Of a stretch of DNA of 64,000 nt, positions 58,156 to 64,000 are shown in pieces (the first letter of the stretch is position 1; every line of letters begins with the position of its first letter). The translations under genes and the position numbers were made by a program. The notes below the pieces were generated by a model, which had not been told where the DNA came from, made no database searches, and was given only the letters and a program-made list of their open reading frames with translations. The stretch comes from Dryocosmus kuriphilus (lineage: Eukaryota; Arthropoda; Insecta; Hymenoptera; Cynipidae): assembly GCA_038277395.1 (NCBI GenBank), contig CM076189.1, forward strand, positions 216,234,011 to 216,298,010, given 5' to 3'.

Positions 58156-60058
58156 GGTATCCGGAAAAAAAATCCAAACCGAAAAATCCAGACCAAAAAG
58201 TCCAAAGTTATTAAATGTCCAAAATAAAATTTTTAAATTCATTCACAAAACAATCGAATCGATTTTCAGAACGAGAATTTGTTTTCATTTTTCATAATTT
58301 TCATTTAGAAGACACATTCAGGACGTAAACAATCTTTTTCGTAAAAATTTTTCGTGAAAATTTTTCGTAATGGCACAGGCCACCTTAGAAATTATTAAGG
58401 TTGTTAACAAAATGTACGGGCATTTAGACGGCTTTTTGTACCGCGGGTCCGATTCAAAAGGAAACATAAAATATTGGAAATGCCGGTACACGCCACAATG
58501 CTCGGCTCGTTTGACGTCTGTGAACACAGGGCGAAGTTTGTTGGTACGCAAAGGTGGTTCAGCAGGCTCACATACTGGGCACGGAGCTAATCCAGAAGAA
58601 GTCGAATCACTGCGCATAATGTCATCTATTAGGCGGTCTGCTCGAGTAAATCCGGAATGTCCGCCGTCGGCTGTGATGAGGGAAGTACAGGACGCAAACT
58701 TTGCTGTACAAGCCCGCCTGCCGAACCGCGATAACATTAGAAAAGCTATTCAACGGGAACGTTTGCGACACTTACCTTCGAACCCCACAAATATTCAAGA
58801 TTTACAAGGTTATGATCTACTATAATTAGAATTAAATTGGGAAACTCCCGTTTTATTATCCTACCTTTCGTCTTACATTTCAGAAATACCACGTGAATAC
58901 AAAATCCTTGGCTGGTGAAAACTTCTTGCTGTATGATTCGTACGAGGACGAAAATTACAATTTAGTTCGCTGTGCTCGAATTTTAGTATTTGCTACACGC
59001 GAAAATTTGAAAATTCTCTTCAGATCTGAAATTTGGTATTTAGATGGAACATTTCAAACCGTGCCCTCTATATTTTTCCAACTGTTCACTATCATGGGAT
59101 CGGTTATGCAAACATACAGGGGAGCGACGCGTAAAATTGCTCTACCTCTTGTCTATGCCCTCATGGAAACCAAAAAAGAAGAGGCCTACTCAAAAATTAT
59201 AGAAGTAACCTTGTCACTCGCTGAAACTGCTGGTATCCTGATAAGGCATCCTTAACTATTATGACAGATTTTGAGTTGGCGATTATCAATGCTGTAAGGA
59301 AGCACTTCGACGCAGATGTTATACGACTTTGTCTTTTTCATCTCTGTCAAAGCGTATATCGCAAAATACAAGCGGAAGGTCTTCAGCAGCAGTATGGCGA
59401 TGAAAATGATGCAAGTATCCGCGAAGCTGCACGTATCATGTGTGCCTTAGCTTTCTTCCCCCCCGAAGATGTTCCAGATATATTTGATGTCTTTCATAAT
59501 GAAGTGCCCGAAAATTTCATTCCCATAGCTCAATACTTCGAAATAAATTACGTACGGGGTATACGAGCTATTGATAGAAGAAAAGCATTAAAAGTACGAT
59601 ATGGACCAGCGCTTTGGAACCAATATCATTCAGTTCTTCAAAGATTAGCGCGTACGAACAAAGCTTCCGAAGGTTGGCATAACCGTTTGCAAATATTAGT
59701 CGGACGGCGTCATCCAAGTCTCTACAGTTTTCTGGCTGAGTTACAAAAAGAACAAGCTGATATTGAATATATGTTACGAGAGCTAAGTTTAGGAAAGAAA
59801 TTAAAAAGTTTACCTAAAAGCAACCTACAGCGAGTTGAGGAACAGATTTACAGCATTGTGAAAACTTATCAAGATTATGTCGATGAAGAGAATGAACTCG
59901 GATATATTAAAACTATCGGGTACCATATTCATATGTAAATCTAGATGTAATTACTTTACTATGAATTTTGTGTTACATTGGACATCTAAAAACTGTGGAC
60001 TTTTCGGTCTGGATATTTCGGTTTGGACTTTTCAGTTTGGACCTTTTGTCATATAATC
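58156..60058 (+). mobile_element. MULE (Mutator-like) DNA transposon with 9-bp target-site duplication
   Basis: A perfect 9-bp direct repeat, cataggatt, lies at 58147-58155 and 60059-60067, the duplication size expected for Mutator-like elements. The inverted ends share aatccaaaccgaaaaatcca / ggatatttcggtttggactt and neighbouring words. Between them lies a FLYWCH-MULE transposase reading frame on the plus strand. Confidence 0.8.
58370..59938 (+). pseudogene. FLYWCH zinc finger-MULE transposase, broken
   Basis: Three consecutive frames make one protein. 58370-58825 is a FLYWCH-type finger (GFLYRGSDSKGNIKYWKC, then later HTGHGAN). 58893-59255 begins the MULE catalytic domain (GENFLLYDSYEDEN, IWYLDGTFQTVPSIF with the first catalytic Asp, LPLVYALMETKKEEAY). 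59261-59938 continues it (MTDFELAIINAVRKHF with the second Asp, LCLFHLCQSVYRKI with the C-x2-H of MULEs, then the WHNRLQ region). A possible intron or deletion lies at 58810-58890, a frameshift near 58905-58910 and another near 59245-59260. The reading frame is therefore disrupted in this copy. Apart from that it is well preserved, suggesting recent loss. Confidence 0.8.
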
Positions 60059-60067
60059 CATAGGATT

Positions 60068-63000
60068 AGTAGGGTATAAAAATTACAAAAACTATCAAAA
60101 AGAAGTGGACTGAATGGGATCTTGTCATATAGAGAACTCTAAAGTTTATCTAAAATTCCTTTCCTTGGAAATTATAGGGGATCTTAGAGTACATTTTACT
60201 CCAGTATCGTCTCATCTAAAATCATAAAATGTATAATACCAGTGGTTTAGTAGAATGCATACCATTAAAGGATGACCAGCAAAGATTAGTATTCCAAAGA
60301 AGTTATCCAATTCATCAAAGATCTTATCTAAATCATATCCAATCGGACCTTCTTTATTGATACCGATGATGCTCCAGTGGCCACAGCAAAGAACATTTAA
60401 TCCAAATCAGTAAAAGAAGCAACCAATAGCTTAACTTAAAAAATGCATAGAACCATAAAGGGTCTTGCCACTACATCTTGCTCCAACATCCTATTATTTT
60501 TGCTCACATCTTTCGAGATATGTTCAGATCTAAGAAACTGGACCAGAATCAGTCTATCTTGAGATTTTCTGATGAAAACCCTATACTCGAAAGCATCCTA
60601 ATCAGCTCCAGGAAAATTCTCTAGAGAAGAGCTGCCGATCTCGGAACGCGATCGAGGTCAAGTATCGGTCCAGGCGCATTCAAGTCGTACCACTGGTGCA
60701 CTTGCATCGTGAAGAAGATGTTCGCGAAAGGGGATGGGGGTGGGGTGGGTGAGTTGAGGTGGGGGATAAAGGGGGCAAACTGCTCCGTGGTTCTGCGACC
60801 CACTGACCCGCTCGATAACGCTACGACCCAGGTCACTGACCTTTCCCTCGCAGAAAATCTGAACGGCGCGGCCCTTTCTGGGTTCGATGTCCTAAATTGT
60901 TCTTCTGTTGCGCTTAGAATGCAGAGTCGAAGGCTTACAGCCTGTCGTGGCCTTTAGAAGGCCATGACCGGACAGGTGTGTTGTTATTTTGTAGTCAACT
61001 TTTCCAAGAGTCTTTTTATGAGGAAATTAAACACTTTCCTTTCCGGATTAGGTTTCACTTCTTTCCTCAGAACAACGAAACTATTTTAAAATCGATAGTT
61101 CAATTCTAATTTTCTTGTTCCTCGAGACTCAGGTTTTGATAATCGCTGGGGCGTTGTCCCATTGTTTTTTTGCTTAGAGAGCTGTAGGTCTGCAAAATTT
61201 AAGGATGAAGTGTATATTTTTGAGAGGATGCTAATTTTTTTTAAAGGATGATGGGATTAAGAGATATAGGAATGGTGTTTGGTTTTGATGATTTAGTGGA
61301 GGGGGCTTGTGGTTTCAGGATGAGGAATGACTTTGCTGAGTTTTAGATTTGTTTTAAAAATTGTTCCATGGAATTTTTATGAGATGTGGTTACTCTTTCG
61401 AGACATATAGTCATGGTATGAAGAATAATCTACTAGTATATCATATTCCGAGGATTGCAACAAAAACCGAGTCACACGCAAGTTGAGTATTGATTTCGAC
61501 CTCGCTGGCAGTGCTGCCACGATTCCGCGTTCTCGGAACTAAAGTCTAGCCACAAGGGAAAAAATGTAGATAAGCCTGTCTAAAATCTGTCCTTTTTTAT
61601 AGAATCGTTTGCATAGCAGCACGTATTAAAAGTGCATTTTTATCCCGAGTTATTCAAGAGATTCTGTTCAGGATTAGGTGTTTTATCTTGCAATCTCTGA
61701 ACCACTCCTTCTTCATTTTTATTGATGTTAACATGTTGTGCATGAGATTTAAAGATCGGATTCAAAAGGTTTATTATGATATTTTTTTTTCCTTATTTGC
61801 CAGTTTTGTATTTTGTTTCACGTTTATTATAAAGAGATTTCAGGGTGATGGCTAGATCAGGAAACTGGGAAAATATAGTGATTTTGTGTTTCGGTGGGGA
61901 ATTCTGTTTACTTTTCAATAAACAATTAAAAAGAAAGAGAATCATAAAATATTTTAAAGATGTATTGGCACGTAAATGCAGAAAATTAGTATAATCTTTT
62001 ACTTTACAATTTCAGATTGTAGTTCAGTTGACTCTTTTGATGATAGATTGGATGGTTGCCATTTAAGTTTTCAAGTTTAAATAAAGAAAATTATAGAGTT
62101 AGTAAACCATAAACTTTTATTTTAAAAGGTTTAATGACTTCAATCTTTTTTTGTTTTTCACTATAAAAATAGAGATTTTTATGATTTTTCCCATTTCAGA
62201 AATCACAAAATTATTGCCTTTCGGTATAGAGAATAAAGTGACAGATTAAAATCGAATAGCATAGAATTCTTGACTTTCTAAACATTATGCTGTTGAACGC
62301 TTTGAAAATTACAGTTACACTATGAATCTCTCCAGTTTTCAAATTTTCATGACTTTTGAAGTGTTGAATTCGGAACTTCATAATTGTAAGTATTTGAAAA
62401 TTTGTCCATTTGGACGCATGGAATTGTTCAAGAGTTTTAATTCGATCACCGAAGTTAATCAACTCTGGCCTCGTTTACACTCGGATGAGGGTCCTCGTAC
62501 TAGACAAAATATAAATACAAGATTTTGCAATAGGTGAATGAACCGAGCTGTGCACTTTGCAAGACATTAATTTGAAAATATTTGGTTTCAAACACGACAC
62601 AATTCAAAATTTTTTTCTTTTGTAAAACTTTAATTTATAATTGTGCTGTTTGAAAATCTCCAAATTTTGAAAGCTTCAAATTTTTAATCATATAATTTTT
62701 AATGTCTAAGTCTTTTAATGGTTTAATTAGAACGGTTGTAATCAAATGTGATATTTATGAAATTAATTTTATCCTTAACTAAATTTATTTCCTTATCGGA
62801 ATTCCCTAGAAGTTATTTTTCCTCGTTTCCATAAGGAATTAAGCTCAGCAAAAATTCGTTAAAAGGATTCTCCACTCTTATTATAAAAGTCTTAATTACA
62901 CGGATCATAAAAACACCTTTTTTATAGAAAGGTATTCAGATGATCTGAATTCTTGATTAATTCTCTATGGTTTTCCTTCTTTTAAAAAAAAATTAGACTG

Positions 63001-63110
63001 AACTTCCGAAAACGCTTTACCTCGGATTGCTTTGAAACTTGGTATACCCATGTAATTTGACTCCCTGATTACGAATATGACCATGAAAATTGGCGCAAAT
63101 GACATCTTCA
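60068..63110. other. Stretch without a supported gene
   Basis: The part 60620-60960 is GC-rich (ggggatgggggtggggtggg, gaacggcgcggcc) with short frames on both strands and might be a promoter or 5' exon. The remainder to 63100 is AT-rich with no assignable exon. Confidence 0.35.
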
Positions 63111-63117
63111 AGATCTT

Positions 63118-63384
63118 CTGCCCGCTTCGCGGGCACATTCTCAACGCGCACTTCGCGCGAAGTATGAGCGCGCCTGGCGCGCGTCTGTTGGCACTCGCAC
63201 TTCGCGCTCGACATTTGACTCGCGCTTCGCGCTCGATAGATTATTCACCTCGGGCTACGCGCTCGGTATTTATGGTTCGTTTAAACCTTTAAATTAAAAA
63301 TTACAAAAGAAATTATTTTACTTAAGGCTCTATCGCCCTTAAGGAATACATTCTCATCACGACACTCGCGCTTCGCGCTCGATA
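63118..63384. repeat. GC-rich TTCGCGCTCG repeat cluster
   Basis: Variants of cgcgcttcgcgctcg recur: an identical actcgcgcttcgcgctcgat at 63218-63237 and 63364-63383, plus related gcacttcgcgctcgac (about 63197), cttcgcgcgaag (63151), gagcgcgcctggcgcgcgtc (about 63166) and gggctacgcgctcg (about 63252). The words are partly palindromic and strongly CpG-rich in a surrounding AT-rich sequence. Confidence 0.75.
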
Positions 63385-63404
63385 ATTACATTTTTTTAAA
63401 ACAC

Positions 63405-64000
63405 ATTGTAGATTGGTAAAGTTTTTTTGAGATTTTCCCAATGTTTACAATACAGGATTTCGATTCTTAAAAGTAAAACGATGAGTCTTATAAATAAATT
63501 TTGTAGCTCTTTCCAAGGTGAACAATTCTGCTTGTTAATATTTTCTCATATCTTGCATGGTTTTGCTGAAAAGTAGTTTTCTTTATATTTCATAACATAT
63601 TTCACGAATAACTCAAAAACCACGCGTCTGCTCAAAAAAATGATAGATAGCAAATTTGTAGATCTTTTTGAGGTGAACAACCTTGTTTATTATCATTTTT
63701 TCGTATCTTGCATAGTTTGTCGGGAAATTTGAAATTTTTGATTTTTAATAACGTTTTATCATTCAAAACAAAAATCGTGCATTTGATCAAAAAATGCTTA
63801 AAACAAAATTTGTAGATCTTTTTGAATTTAACTTATTCTTTACCATTTTTTTCGTATCTTGAATATTTTGGCGGGAAACCATATTTTTAAAATTTTAATA
63901 GCATTTTGATGATCAAAAAACAAAAACCATTCATTTTTACATTCTCATCAGAGAAGGTATTAGATTTATGCAAAATTTGACTTTCGCGGATTTCATGAAA
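63405..64000. repeat. Imperfect ~150-bp direct repeats running off the window
   Basis: The phrase aaatttgtagatctttttgaggtgaacaa, in diverged forms, recurs near 63497, 63652 and 63808. Each is followed by a tttttcgtatcttgcatagtttgtcggga-like phrase. About 3.5 diverged units are visible. The end is outside the window. Confidence 0.6.

Overview
This is an AT-rich, intron-rich, repeat-laden animal nuclear sequence. The gene content points to an insect: an Ork1-type two-pore potassium channel, a cytosolic histidyl-tRNA synthetase with a WHEP domain, and an insect-style otopetrin with a long Thr-rich loop. Hymenoptera is my best guess from the general look of the transposon remains and the GC-rich 'TTCGCGCTCG' repeats. 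That assignment is inference only.

Three protein-coding genes could be assembled exon by exon with consistent splice phases. (1) An ork1/KCNK-like K2P channel lies on the + strand with 7 coding exons (4301-16579, 1193 aa); its 8 kb first coding intron holds two foldback elements. (2) Histidyl-tRNA synthetase lies on the - strand with 5 core exons (22196 down to 17597, 500 aa), convergent with the channel gene. It has an apparent alternative mitochondrial first exon (19403-19480) and a phase-0 cassette exon with a GST_C-like sequence (20055-20366). (3) An otopetrin proton channel lies on the - strand with 8 exons (37202 down to 30508, 819 aa), including a 96-nt exon that may be optional. A probable isolated first coding exon of an unidentified - strand gene sits at 52976-53175. 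The channel and otopetrin are both membrane ion-conductance proteins and the synthetase is housekeeping; nothing in the sequence links the three functionally.

The rest is mostly mobile DNA, much of it nested. From left to right: a ~390-bp tandem array (1.87-3.44 kb); long-arm foldback (inverted-repeat) elements at 7.7-9.2, 9.45-10.0, 25.3-26.8 (inside a hAT remnant), 35.9-37.0 (inside an otopetrin intron) and 49.0-50.5 kb; a small MITE at 21.1 kb; a degenerate TTGAATTTTCAAC-type repeat field at 38.0-40.1 kb; a TIR element at 40.1-42.9 kb interrupted by a 5'-truncated LINE; a 3.8 kb tandem array of Penelope-derived units at 43.6-47.4 kb; oppositely oriented tRNA-derived SINEs at 56.7-57.1 kb; a TIR element at 57.1-58.1 kb; a MULE with a broken FLYWCH/MULE transposase at 58.15-60.07 kb; and GC-rich and AT-rich direct repeats at 63.1-64.0 kb.

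The most striking observation is the 43.6-47.4 kb array. Each ~625-bp unit carries a hammerhead-ribozyme-like motif and a fragment of a Penelope-type ORF. The whole multimer is bracketed by a perfect 14-bp direct repeat, as expected if a tandem multimer (retrozyme-like) had been inserted in one event.
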